A DNA stretch of 64,000 nt from Paenibacillus polysaccharolyticus (GTDB taxonomy: Bacteria > Bacillota > Bacilli > Paenibacillales > Paenibacillaceae). The stretch is from the NCBI RefSeq assembly GCF_900102085.1, contig NZ_FMVM01000001.1, positions 434,001-498,000 of the forward strand. Direction: 5' to 3'. Under the pieces are notes generated by a model. That model made no database searches and was not told the DNA's origin. It saw only the letters and a program-made list of their open reading frames with translations. A program made the position numbers and the translations under genes. Shown here in pieces: positions 27,222-35,837 of this stretch (its first letter is position 1; every line of letters starts with the position of its first letter).

Positions 27222-28418
27222 ATGATTATTAAACCAAGAACACGTGGTTTTATTTGTACAACTTCTCATCCTGTCGGCTGTGCGGCACAAGTGCAGGAGC
27301 AGATTAATTATGTAAAATCCAAGCCAGAGATTCAAGGCCCCCGCAATGTGCTCGTCATTGGCGCGTCCACAGGTTACGGACTGGCTTCGCGCATCGTCTC
27401 CGCTTTTGGAGCAGGCGCTAATACAATTGGTATTTACCGTCCCTCCAGCTCTACGGATAAACGAACAGCTTCTGCTGGATGGTATAACTCTGCGGCATTT
27501 GAGAAGGCTGCGGATGCCGCAGGTCTTAAATCCTACAGCATCACCGGCGATGCTTTTGCCAATGAAACCCGTGATAAAGCTGTTGAACTGATTCGCAGCG
27601 AATTGGGTCAAGTGGATCTGGTCGTATACAGCGTTGCTTCGGCCCGCCGTACCGATCCAAATACAGGTGAAGTGTCCAACTCCGTGCTGAAGCCGATCGG
27701 ACAAGCGTACACCAACAAAACCGTCAATTTCCATACAGGCGAGATCACTTCAGTGACTCTCGAAACAGCGACAGAAGAAGAGATTCGTCAGACGGTTAAC
27801 GTTATGGGCGGAGAAGACTGGGAACTGTGGATGGATGCACTGAAGCAAGGCGGCGTACTCGCTGACAATGCAACAACGATTGCCTTCTCTTACATCGGAC
27901 CTGAGCTGACGCAAGCCATTTATCGTGAAGGCTCAATCGGTCAAGCGAAAGATCATCTGGAAGCAACGGCGCGCAAAATGCATGAGCAACTGAGCGCAAA
28001 AGGCGGACGTGCCTACGTTACCGTAGCCAAAGCACTGGTTACACAGTCCAGCTCGGCTATTCCAGTTGTGCCACTATATATTTCCGCATTGTACAAAGTG
28101 ATGAAGGAAAAAGGACTGCATGAAGGATGCATCGAACAGTTGCAACGTCTGTTTGCGGATCGTCTGTACGCTGGCGGTGAAGTGCCAACAGATGAGCAAG
28201 GACGCATTCGGATCGATGATTGGGAGATGAGAGCAGACGTACAGGAGGAAGTGGCGAAGATCTGGAACGATCTTACGAGCGAGAATATCTATGACCTGTC
28301 CGATCTTGAAGGTTACCGCCGCGAGTTCTTCCAGCTGTTTGGTTTCGAAACCGATGGCGTCGATTATGAGGCCGATGTGGATCCAAACGTGGAAGTACTT
28401 CATCTCGTTCAGTCATAA
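27222..28418 (+). CDS. fabV: Enoyl-[acyl-carrier-protein] reductase FabV
   Basis: This 398-residue enzyme reduces trans-2-enoyl thioesters in the last step of fatty-acid elongation. It has the FabV hallmarks: the N-terminal IIKPRTRGFICTTSHPVGCAAQV, NAD-binding GASTGYG at residues 47-53, YSVASARRTDPNTG, and the catalytic Tyr234-x8-Lys243 (YREGSIGQAK), which distinguishes FabV from FabI (x6) and other short-chain dehydrogenases. Length is normal for the family. AAAGGGTG lies eight bases before the ATG. FabV enzymes are generally insensitive to triclosan. The gene is monocistronic, ending at a terminator 21 bases later, and divergent from an HTH-TPR regulator. Confidence 0.96.
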   Translation: MIIKPRTRGFICTTSHPVGCAAQVQEQINYVKSKPEIQGPRNVLVIGASTGYGLASRIVSAFGAGANTIGIYRPSSSTDKRTASAGWYNSAAFEKAADAAGLKSYSITGDAFANETRDKAVELIRSELGQVDLVVYSVASARRTDPNTGEVSNSVLKPIGQAYTNKTVNFHTGEITSVTLETATEEEIRQTVNVMGGEDWELWMDALKQGGVLADNATTIAFSYIGPELTQAIYREGSIGQAKDHLEATARKMHEQLSAKGGRAYVTVAKALVTQSSSAIPVVPLYISALYKVMKEKGLHEGCIEQLQRLFADRLYAGGEVPTDEQGRIRIDDWEMRADVQEEVAKIWNDLTSENIYDLSDLEGYRREFFQLFGFETDGVDYEADVDPNVEVLHLVQS

Positions 28419-28438
28419 GTTTAATGTATATTGCATCC

Positions 28439-28469
28439 AAGGAGGAGATTCCATGCTTCTCCTTTTTTT
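28439..28469 (+). terminator. Intrinsic terminator of fabV
   Basis: AAGGAGGAG / CTTCTCCTT form a stem with one wobble pair, followed by seven T bases. Confidence 0.85.
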
Positions 28470-28749
28470 ATTTCCATACGTCTCCGTACGTCTCCTTACA
28501 TCCACGCACACATTCATCACCTTTTCCTGACCTACTCGCTCCGAAGATAAAATAAAAAGAAGCACCACCATCCTGGATGATTTGCTTCTTGTGTTTGACC
28601 TTTTGCAATTTTTCGTGCTTGGTTGGTGTCAAGCGAACATGTTGCGATAATGCGCCATAATTTCCATTCACTCTGCGGCTTTGCTCTGGGGTCCATTGTC
28701 CGGACCGCTCTGCTTTGCGTAGTGCCTTTTGTGTCTGTGTACGTGCCAT
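28468..28749 (-). CDS. Small basic conserved protein, YqkK-like
   Basis: This 93-residue frame begins MARTQTQKALRKAERSGQWT and continues with a lysine- and arginine-rich segment up to KHEKLQKVKHKKQ (about residue 58). The layout resembles the small basic YqkK-type proteins of Bacillus; that assignment is from memory of the pattern and is weak. The remaining 35 residues are encoded across and beyond an intrinsic terminator at 28556-28590. The C-terminal part is therefore doubtful, or the stop codon has been lost. A GTG four codons upstream (28761) is an alternative start. AAGGAG lies upstream but is poorly spaced for either. Confidence 0.5.
   Translation of the reverse strand: MARTQTQKALRKAERSGQWTPEQSRRVNGNYGALSQHVRLTPTKHEKLQKVKHKKQIIQDGGASFYFIFGASRSGKGDECVRGCKETYGDVWK
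28550..28590 (-). terminator. Intrinsic terminator inside the small basic-protein frame
   Basis: On the minus strand AAGAAGCA ... TGCTTCTT closes an inner CATCC/GGATG hairpin, followed by TTTATTTTATC. It falls within the 3' third of the annotated frame. Confidence 0.75.
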
Positions 28750-29196
28750 AATGATGAACACACTCCTTCAGTTGAACTACGTTCAATATATCATGTGTAA
28801 CGTTGCAAGTGAAGGTGCAACCAGCCCAAACTCATATATATCCGTATACAATCGAGACCACTCCTCGTTAACTAAGGAACGAAGGAGTATTCCAAGTACT
28901 CAAAGAAAAACTTGGGCTCCTGCTCCTAGTTTGTAACCTCCCATAGTTGAACGTAAAAGAAGTATCTTTATATACTAAAAGTGAGGCCTTTACATCTAAA
29001 GTAATCTTAAACTTGATTAACAAAAAGCCATAACGTCTCTTTAACCATTAAAGTGACCTACTTATGATATTTGTGATTTCATATGTATGAGTGATCCGAT
29101 AGGACGTTAAACTTTCAAAAAAATAATCCCAACCTTTATTTCTGCTGGCACACTATATAATTGTCAGGAATTACAGATGCAAATATGGAGGAAAAA
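28750..29196. other. Intergenic region upstream of the sigma-factor gene
   Basis: This 447-base AT-rich stretch has no supported gene. TATATAAT near 29152-29159 could be a -10 element for the sigma-factor gene, but no convincing -35 was seen. Confidence 0.5.
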
Positions 29197-30843
29197 ATGG
29201 ATTCATTTAGTAAAAACGAAAAAGAAGCCACGGAAGCAATTCGGGGCTATGTCAAACCGATTTTCGGTTTTGCGTTAAACCGGGTCAAGCACCGGGCCGA
29301 GGCGGAGGATCTGGCTCAGGAGATTATGCTGCAGTTGTTGAAATCCTTCTCTGGGGTGCGAGACATTAGAAGCCTTGACGCTTACGTCTGGACGGTTGCT
29401 CGATACACTTGGGTGAATTGGTTGAAAAAGCGCGAGCACGCTCCCCAAGCGATTGAAATCAACGGTATGTCTGAATTGTCTGCCGCCCCTTCCCGGGAGC
29501 CGCTTGACCGGCTACTGGCAACCGAAGCTTCACGGGAGCTGCGCCGAGAAGTCGCGTTTCTGTCCGACATCCATCGCCGGATCGTGGTCATGCACTACTA
29601 CGATGAGCTTAAAATCGGCGATATCGCGATTGCTCTGAACATTCCTGAAGGCACGGTGAAGTGGCATTTGAGCGAGGCTAAAAAGAAGTTACGGAAAGGG
29701 ATGAAACGTATGCGTACAACAGGAACTTTAAGTGTCAATCCGGTCAGCATGGGGGAAATGGGCCATTCGGGTTCGGCCGGCAGACTGGGCGAAACCAACG
29801 ATTTTCTTGGACGCGCCTTGGCGCAAAATATTGTTTATGCGGCTTATCACAAGGCGCGTACTGTACATCAAATCGCGGAGGAACTGGGAATGCCGCCGTC
29901 TTTGTTGGAAGGCGAAGTACGGCACCTGGCTGATTACAATTTTCTCATCCAAACCTCTCCCGGCAAATACCAAAGCAATACCATCGTCTGGGACCTCTTC
30001 GAGTTGGCCGTAGCCGGTCATGCATTTTGGCAAGATTGCGCTGCCGAAGTGGCTGATGTTCATTTTGACGCGTTAATGGAAGTTCGCCGTCAAGTCGAGG
30101 ATAGCGGAGTGTACGTTCCGGACGGCGACTATAACTTCCTGCTCTGGACCTTGCTGCCCAAAAACATCGAGGAGCAATCCTGGCGGAGCATGCCAGCGGG
30201 CGAAAACTTCGATGCGGTCGCACCAATGCGAAAAGACGGAGGTCAATATATTGCCTATGCGGCGTTAGATCGAAGCCACTATCCCGATCCGGGTTTTGAT
30301 ATGGGTAGTTACGTCACCTTCGGTCCGTCGCTCCGCTACGTCGAAGACACTCCTTTATACTTATGGCAATTCAATACTTACTGGAGCGATCGCGAGATCG
30401 ATTGGCGTTTCCTGGAATACCGGAATGTCGAGATTTGTCATGCGTTCCAACAAGGGGAACTACCCGACAACGAAGAGAACGCCGAGCAGTATTCGTTCCT
30501 GCTGGAGAAAGGATACATCCGCAAGACGAAGGAGGGGTACAAGTTCAATGCGGTTTGGTTTGACTCTCCGCAAACGTTGGATCGTTTGAACAAGGCAATG
30601 CCGGATTTGTCCGCTCTGTATGCGCCTGCTGTCGGCAAGCTCTATGACAAAATGCTCAACCTGTTCCTGCAAAATCAGCCGAAACATTTGGAGCCGCAGC
30701 TTGCTTACATGGTGAGAGGCAACACCGGCGGAGGCCGGCTGGTCGCTTATATTTTGAAGCATTTGATCGATAACGGGAAGTTGAAACCGCCGTTGCCGCA
30801 CCAGCAGAAGACGATTTCAACCTGGATGGGACCAGTCAAGTAA
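29197..30843 (+). CDS. ECF-like sigma-70 factor with a 370-residue C-terminal extension
   Basis: This protein of about 548 residues has region 2 of an ECF sigma factor (about 15-85: IFGFALNRVKHRAEAEDLAQEIMLQLLKSF, then YVWTVARYTWVNWLKK) and region 4 (about 110-170: LSDIHRRIVVMHYYDELKIGDIAIALNIPEGTVKWHLSEAKKKLRKG). A typical ECF factor ends here near 180-200. A long tail follows with a possible winged-helix segment (VHQIAEELGMPPSLLEGEVRHLADYNFLIQ) and a large unrecognised domain. Such tails can replace a separate anti-sigma factor; none is encoded nearby. The frame opens at TTG 29161, but GGAGG five bases before ATG 29197 is preferred. The gene looks more GC-rich than its flanks. Confidence 0.85.
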   Translation: MDSFSKNEKEATEAIRGYVKPIFGFALNRVKHRAEAEDLAQEIMLQLLKSFSGVRDIRSLDAYVWTVARYTWVNWLKKREHAPQAIEINGMSELSAAPSREPLDRLLATEASRELRREVAFLSDIHRRIVVMHYYDELKIGDIAIALNIPEGTVKWHLSEAKKKLRKGMKRMRTTGTLSVNPVSMGEMGHSGSAGRLGETNDFLGRALAQNIVYAAYHKARTVHQIAEELGMPPSLLEGEVRHLADYNFLIQTSPGKYQSNTIVWDLFELAVAGHAFWQDCAAEVADVHFDALMEVRRQVEDSGVYVPDGDYNFLLWTLLPKNIEEQSWRSMPAGENFDAVAPMRKDGGQYIAYAALDRSHYPDPGFDMGSYVTFGPSLRYVEDTPLYLWQFNTYWSDREIDWRFLEYRNVEICHAFQQGELPDNEENAEQYSFLLEKGYIRKTKEGYKFNAVWFDSPQTLDRLNKAMPDLSALYAPAVGKLYDKMLNLFLQNQPKHLEPQLAYMVRGNTGGGRLVAYILKHLIDNGKLKPPLPHQQKTISTWMGPVK

Positions 30844-30881
30844 GTCGCTTCGGAATTGTATACGAAGAACGTATGAAAATG

Positions 30882-30927
30882 ATTGAAAACTACCCATGAT
30901 GCATGTGCGTCATGGGTAGTTTTCAAT
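30882..30927. terminator. Long perfect hairpin after the sigma-factor gene
   Basis: ATTGAAAACTACCCATGA and TCATGGGTAGTTTTCAAT form an uninterrupted 18-bp stem around a 10-base loop. It lies between the converging sigma-factor and Mrr-like genes and probably terminates both, although the T-rich part is within the stem. Confidence 0.7.
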
Positions 30928-30968
30928 CGCAATTATATATGCCGGATTTCTCCTTTACCTTACTGACA

Positions 30969-31559
30969 TCAGGATCGCTTGCGCCGAGACTGCCACGTCT
31001 CAATGGGTTCGTGGTCATGCTCTTCGATCAGTTCCATCGCTTCGTCCAGCCTGCGCGACTTAAACAGGGCAATCAGCTCGATCAAGTCCTCGCGATCCAG
31101 CAGTTTTACCTCATTCACCGCAGCCAGCGTGCGGCAAGCCTCCGTGTACCGGGCAGAAGTCAGTACAATGGATCGATCCGCCTCATAATAACGAATGGAG
31201 GTATAAATCTCTTGCACCGCGCTAAGACCAACAGGATGATTGGCACCGTAGCGTTTGGCCTGTACCACCGTGCGTCTGCCCAGCCTATCCACAAACACGA
31301 GGTCTGCACCGAAATCCCGGCTGCTCGTCGTTTTGTGAACCTCTTCATAACCGAGGCGCTCGAACAGATTGTAGAGATATAATTCAAACTCTGATCCATC
31401 CTCCATTTTATCGATATCCTTTATCGTGATTTTCTGGGGATTCGCCTCACTTCGTATGCGTTGCCCACGATAAATGATCCGCCGAGTCATCCAGGTTAAC
31501 AGCAACAACAGGACAATGCCTGCGATAACCCATAAGATGATGTTTTCACTCCAATTCAT
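30969..31559 (-). CDS. Membrane-anchored Mrr-like restriction endonuclease-fold protein
   Basis: This 196-residue protein starts with one membrane helix (MNWSENIILWVIAGIVLLLLLTW), then a Mrr-type PD-(D/E)xK nuclease domain (about 50-165): GSEFELYLYNLFERLGYEEVHKT, DFGADLVFVDRLGRRTVVQAKRY and VGLSAVQEIYTSIRYYEADRSIVLTSARYT. The Asp of DFGADL and the QAK motif are the expected active-site residues. Soluble Mrr proteins cut modified DNA; the job of the anchored forms is unknown. The start is set at ATG 31559, with GAGGAG seven bases upstream. No modification gene is adjacent. Confidence 0.87.
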   Translation of the reverse strand: MNWSENIILWVIAGIVLLLLLTWMTRRIIYRGQRIRSEANPQKITIKDIDKMEDGSEFELYLYNLFERLGYEEVHKTTSSRDFGADLVFVDRLGRRTVVQAKRYGANHPVGLSAVQEIYTSIRYYEADRSIVLTSARYTEACRTLAAVNEVKLLDREDLIELIALFKSRRLDEAMELIEEHDHEPIETWQSRRKRS

Positions 31560-31798
31560 GCCGCTTCTCCTCGTCATCGTTACTTCGTATTTCTCTTGTC
31601 ACAGCCCTAAATATATCAAACTTTAAAGGTCTTCTAAAGAAGATGAATTCCCTGTAACTGTTTCACCTCTTTTAACATTGCATTATCACATCCGTGGTGT
31701 AAAAAGGTTACAGCGTGTTCGGTTGAATTACACTAGAAATCAATGGTAGAATTCTACAATCGGTGTTATTTTACCGAAGACGAAAGGTGGTTTATCAC

Positions 31799-33082
31799 TT
31801 GCATACTACTTATACGAATCGCAAACGCAAATCCACAACTTGGGCCGTTCTTTTGCTCAGTGGCATGCTGCTCTTGAACATGAATACAACTACAGGATAC
31901 GCGGCGGCGTCCACAGAATCCTTGTCTAAACCGGCATGGACCTCCTCCTCCCTCATGTTAAATGAGGCTAATACGGAGAAAGACGTCATGATCAAGAACA
32001 TTTACGCTGTACCTGCTAAAAATCTGGTATATGTACACACTTCTCAGCCCGTAACCAAAACCAGTAGCAAAACAACGCTGGACTGGCAGCTCGATTCACT
32101 TCAAGCACTGGATGCCAAAACAGGACAGCTCAAGTGGAGCACTATTTTCCATGAGAAAAGTGGCCCTTATACAACCTACTCCAACTCTGTATATGCAAGC
32201 AACGGTACGGCCTACGTGTATATGGAGTATTCGGATAAAAGCAAGAAATTATATTCGTTTAATACGTCCGGCAAGACCAACTGGGTGAAAACCGTGAATT
32301 CGTCAGCAAACATCTCGCTCATGGATAACGATAATCTACTGGTCGCTACAAGTCAGGGCGTACAATCCAATGGCTCTGTGCGTTCTACCCTTTCTCTTTA
32401 TGACCAAAAAGGTAAGCTGTTGACCGAAAAAACAATTGCAGGCACTGTACTCAAAGCAGCTAAGGGCAGGATTGTTGTCGATGCGAGCAAACAGGTCAAG
32501 TCGGGAAACTTCTGGCAACCGGTTGCCAATCCGAAAGTTGAAATCTATGACACCTCATTAAACCGTCTGTCCTTCTATCAATTCCCGGCTGAGGCCAATA
32601 CACAAGGAGATGGCGGCGGTGAAGCTCTGGCGATTCTGGATGATGGTTCCGTCCTGATGCGTGCCAACTTCGAAACCACCGGCAATCGCTTGATGGGATT
32701 TGGTTCGGATGGCAAGCTTGCATGGGGGCGTGCAATCGCCGGAGATGCGTATATTCAAACAGCGGGTAATGGGTACACCGTGCTCACTGGCTCAAAGCTT
32801 GAGTTATACACGATGAAAGGCAAAGTGACGGAGCGTATGTTCAAGGATGCTCAGCCTGTGCTCATGCATGTGGACCGAACACAAGACGGGCAATACCAGC
32901 TTGATTTTGCTAAAACAGGATATATTCTGAACCCACAGACATTGGAAGACGTGCATGTGTACATCGTTAGCACTGCTGTTCCTTCATTAGAAAGTATCTC
33001 CACTTATATGAATGAAGTGATCTATTCGATGAAGGGTGAAGCTCTTTCTAAGTATGCACTCAAGTCGTCGTCGGCTAAATAA
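31799..33082 (+). CDS. Secreted PQQ-like beta-propeller protein
   Basis: This protein of about 427 residues has an N-terminal signal peptide (basic NRKRKS, hydrophobic TWAVLLLSGMLLLNM, cleavage after GYAA). The mature part has repeated beta-propeller strands of the PQQ type: LQALDAKTGQLKWSTIF, LYSFNTSGKTNWVKTV, LSLYDQKGKLLTEKTI and MGFGSDGKLAWGRAI. No catalytic residues are recognised, and it is probably a surface or periplasm-like structural or sensor protein. TTG 31799 is the best start, with AAAGGTGG eight bases upstream; no in-frame ATG is suitably placed. Confidence 0.75.
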   Translation: MHTTYTNRKRKSTTWAVLLLSGMLLLNMNTTTGYAAASTESLSKPAWTSSSLMLNEANTEKDVMIKNIYAVPAKNLVYVHTSQPVTKTSSKTTLDWQLDSLQALDAKTGQLKWSTIFHEKSGPYTTYSNSVYASNGTAYVYMEYSDKSKKLYSFNTSGKTNWVKTVNSSANISLMDNDNLLVATSQGVQSNGSVRSTLSLYDQKGKLLTEKTIAGTVLKAAKGRIVVDASKQVKSGNFWQPVANPKVEIYDTSLNRLSFYQFPAEANTQGDGGGEALAILDDGSVLMRANFETTGNRLMGFGSDGKLAWGRAIAGDAYIQTAGNGYTVLTGSKLELYTMKGKVTERMFKDAQPVLMHVDRTQDGQYQLDFAKTGYILNPQTLEDVHVYIVSTAVPSLESISTYMNEVIYSMKGEALSKYALKSSSAK

Positions 33083-33121
33083 TGAATGTTGCTCTTACCT
33101 GACATAGCTTTAGTCAAGAAA

Positions 33122-33162
33122 AAGCCGGAACAGCTCCTCGCGGTGCTCTCCGGCTTCTTTTA
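33122..33162. terminator. Bidirectional terminator
   Basis: AAAGCCGGA ... TCCGGCTT with inner AGC/GCT pairing and T- or A-rich flanks lies between the converging propeller-protein and msrA genes. It overlaps the msrA stop codon. Confidence 0.75.
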
Positions 33163-33675
33163 TTTCCAATTCTCGTTAATGAATTCGTCCCTACCGGACA
33201 GTGCCCGGTCTTCCTTGTAATGCTTCTCGTTTTTCTTGTGATAGTCCTGGTGGTAATCCTCTGCCGGGTAAAAAGTAACAGCATCCCGAATCTCGGTCAC
33301 GATGGGCTGATTGAACCGCCCACTGACCGCGAGTTCCTGTTTGGATTGCTCGGCAAGCTGCCGCTGGCGTTCATTGTGTACAAAGATGGCGGTACGATAC
33401 TGCGATCCTCGATCCTGAAACTGTCCTCCATCATCCGTGGGGTCAATCTGAGGCCAGTATAATTCTAATAAGCGCTCGTAAGGGAATACATCTGGATCAA
33501 ATGTAATCTCCACGACTTCCACGTGCCCTGTTTCCCCAGTCTTCACCTGCTCATAGGTCGGATTTTCGACATGGCCACCTGTATAACCTGATACGATACC
33601 GTGGATGCCTGGTTGTTCCTCAAACGGGGTAACCATACACCAGAAACATCCGCCAGCAAACGTTGCTTTTTCCAT
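33160..33675 (-). CDS. msrA: Peptide methionine sulfoxide reductase A
   Basis: This 171-residue enzyme reduces methionine-S-sulfoxide in proteins and peptides using thioredoxin. The active site is GGCFWC near the N-terminus (Cys10 catalytic), with [35 protein letters not shown] and [18 protein letters not shown] as the rest of the MsrA signature. The tail ([16 protein letters not shown]) is typical. ATG 33675 has AGGAG nine bases upstream; TTG at 33684 in the same frame is less likely. No msrB is fused or adjacent. Confidence 0.96.
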   Translation of the reverse strand: MEKATFAGGCFWCMVTPFEEQPGIHGIVSGYTGGHVENPTYEQVKTGETGHVEVVEITFDPDVFPYERLLELYWPQIDPTDDGGQFQDRGSQYRTAIFVHNERQRQLAEQSKQELAVSGRFNQPIVTEIRDAVTFYPAEDYHQDYHKKNEKHYKEDRALSGRDEFINENWK

Positions 33676-33758
33676 CCCATTCAACTCCTCTGGTTCAAAA
33701 CAATATCATGAAAGCATTAGCTCAGACACGCATTCATATTCCTACATTGTAAAACAAC

Positions 33759-33804
33759 AAGAGGTTGATGGAAAGCCACCGCAATGGCTCTTCATCAACC
33801 TCTT
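33759..33804 (-). terminator. Intrinsic terminator of the GlsB-like gene
   Basis: AAGAGGTTGATG / CATCAACCTCTT form a 12-bp stem with an inner AGCCA/TGGCT pairing. On the minus strand TTGTTGTTTT follows. It lies about 95 bases after the GlsB-like stop. Confidence 0.75.
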
Positions 33805-33899
33805 CATTCAGCTTCGCATGGAAGCATTCATATTGATATGGTTCATACAGCTTTCAGCTGCACCATAACTTCTTAATCAGGAACATCGCTCGCTCTAGT

Positions 33900-34157
33900 T
33901 TACCCGCGGCTGCGTCCCATCGAACGGAAGATCAAGCTGACAATCGCTACAAGCACAATCGCACCAATCAATGCCGGTACAATGTGGAATCCGCCCATCT
34001 CAGGACCCATGTCTCCAAGAATGACTCCACCTAACCATCCACCGATAAAACCAGCAACGATATTACCAATAATACCGCCTGGGATGTCACGACCAACAAT
34101 CAGACCTGCGAGCCAACCAATGATACCACCGATAATTAATGACCATAACCAACCCAT
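33900..34157 (-). CDS. GlsB/YeaQ/YmgE family membrane protein
   Basis: This 85-residue glycine-rich protein has three membrane helices: LWSLIIGGIIGWLAGLIVGR, GGIIGNIVAGFIGGWLGGVIL and IVPALIGAIVLVAIVSLIF. The GGIIGWLAG and IIGNIVAGFIGG repeats define the transglycosylase-associated/GlsB family, linked to general or envelope stress. The frame is open to 34220, but AGAGGTG before ATG 34157 and the family start (MGWLWSLI) fix the N-terminus. Confidence 0.92.
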   Translation of the reverse strand: MGWLWSLIIGGIIGWLAGLIVGRDIPGGIIGNIVAGFIGGWLGGVILGDMGPEMGGFHIVPALIGAIVLVAIVSLIFRSMGRSRG

Positions 34158-34520
34158 ATCATTCACCTCTATTTTATAAATTTTGTTGCGTCTGACTACT
34201 ATTAACCGCTCCGAAGGCATTTAAACAACTGGCATAAAAATTGTTGCATATTACCATTGTCCAAAATGCTTCTTTCTCTGCTAACAGGTGCTCTGCGAGG
34301 GCATGACAACAGGCCGTGTCAGTTTCCGGCATCTCATCAGCACATGGCTGCGATATGTACCTCCCGAGAGTCATTGTATGTTACCAAAGACAAGGTTAGT
34401 ATACCCAGTAAAGGTGAATTTATATTTATGGCTCAGAACCATTTATACTCCAAACTTTATAGTCCATCAGAATGGTATCAGTCAACGTATTAGATCAGAA
34501 AACAAGACTCATATAACAGA
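34158..34520. other. Intergenic region without a supported gene
   Basis: Short frames exist here, such as 34257-34493 on the plus strand, but none has a good ribosome site or recognisable content. It presumably holds the promoter of the GlsB-like gene. Confidence 0.55.
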
Positions 34521-35837
34521 TCAATAAAATCCAGCCCGACCCTTGCCCGGTTGTGCAAGCCAATTATGTTTATGACTTTTGTCCAGTTCTCCCCGCATGG
34601 ACTGAATGACCTGAACAATATCGGTTCGCCCGTTTTGATGCCACTCCAGCGCAACGCTGACATACAATTCGCCGAGTTGGGCAAGCGAGAACGTATCTGT
34701 CAAGCGGGCCGCTTCGATCGTCCCTTCTTCACCTGCAAACACGCTAAACCCACGTTGCCGCAAATATTGCAAGCGTAAAGCTTCATCAGGCAGTGGAATC
34801 TCATAGGCTCGGTCGAATCGTCCGGCACGGTTCATGAGACCTGGATCGATTTTTTCCGGATAGTTTGTCGTACCGATCAAGAAAATCCCTTCTTTGGATG
34901 TCGCACCATCCAGTGTATTCAGGAAAAAGGAACGAACTTCATCCGGCATCGAGTCGATATCTTCAATGATCAGCACCATCGGTGCCAGTCGTTTGGCTGC
35001 ATCAAACACTTCACGCACAGACTCGCTGTTGGTGTACTCCGTAATTTGCCAATAAGCTGCCGGTCCAGGAATACTGCCTGCTATCGATTTCACCAGCGTT
35101 GTTTTTCCGTTCCCTGGATGCCCATAGAGCAGAATACCGCGTTTGTAAGGGATGTCATAGTCCCGGTAAAAGGAACGATCCGCTTCAAAGAACTGATCTA
35201 GCGAGCGGAAAATATCCTGTTTGATCTGTGCGGAGAGAACTACATCTTCTCGGCTCACCGAACGAGTTATGGACTCTACATGACGGTCACTGCCATTGCG
35301 GGCATCCGTATAAACCGTTACTTTTTTCATATTTTGCTGACGTTCGCGTTCTCTTACACTTCCCAGGAAATGCTTCATCTCTTCATCCCCTACAGCGAAC
35401 ACAAAGTCTTCACTATAGATCCCGTTCTCTCGGAAAAAAGGTACCCGTACCAAAGCTACGCCCCATTTGGGATAATCAAATACGTTGTTGCGGATGGAAT
35501 AATGCACACCATATGTTGGAACATCTCCATCATCATCATAATGAAGAGTCTGAAGCTCGAGATCCTCAAAGATACGAGCAACAAGCTCGACCTCGTCACT
35601 TCCGTTCTGCAAGTCTTCCCGCAACAGTTCCCAATATTCGTTGTTCGGATCAGAACTTGAATACAACTTGTATTCAACGCCGTAACGCTTTAGCAGTGCC
35701 TCACCTATTCCCCGAATCAGTCTTGAATAGACCGCGTATCCTTCAACCCGGATACGTGTATCATGCTGCTCGTCGTAGGAATAGATGGCTTTTGTTTCGT
35801 TCATTGGATTCATCTGTTTATCGTTATCGTTCATCAT
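34521..35837 (-). CDS. AAA ATPase, Bcs1-like, linked to rtcB
   Basis: This 438-residue protein has an unrecognised N-terminal half (about 1-190) and an AAA module with Walker A GHPGNGKTT (239-247), Walker B VLIIEDID (288-295), sensor-1 FLIGTTNYPE and arginine-finger region LMNRAGRFDR. The order resembles Bcs1/cell-division AAA proteins, without their membrane helix. Its ATG overlaps the rtcB stop as ATGA, so translation is coupled. The likely role is remodelling an RNP or protein connected to RtcB-mediated RNA repair. That is an inference from gene order; known rtcB operons carry other partners (rtcA, or the sigma-54 activator rtcR). Confidence 0.88.
   Translation of the reverse strand: MMNDNDKQMNPMNETKAIYSYDEQHDTRIRVEGYAVYSRLIRGIGEALLKRYGVEYKLYSSSDPNNEYWELLREDLQNGSDEVELVARIFEDLELQTLHYDDDGDVPTYGVHYSIRNNVFDYPKWGVALVRVPFFRENGIYSEDFVFAVGDEEMKHFLGSVRERERQQNMKKVTVYTDARNGSDRHVESITRSVSREDVVLSAQIKQDIFRSLDQFFEADRSFYRDYDIPYKRGILLYGHPGNGKTTLVKSIAGSIPGPAAYWQITEYTNSESVREVFDAAKRLAPMVLIIEDIDSMPDEVRSFFLNTLDGATSKEGIFLIGTTNYPEKIDPGLMNRAGRFDRAYEIPLPDEALRLQYLRQRGFSVFAGEEGTIEAARLTDTFSLAQLGELYVSVALEWHQNGRTDIVQVIQSMRGELDKSHKHNWLAQPGKGRAGFY

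Noticed and set aside
34257..34493. Plus-strand small gene between the GlsB-like and AAA genes
   Set aside because: No good ribosome site, no recognisable protein features, and an overlapping minus-strand frame of equal length.
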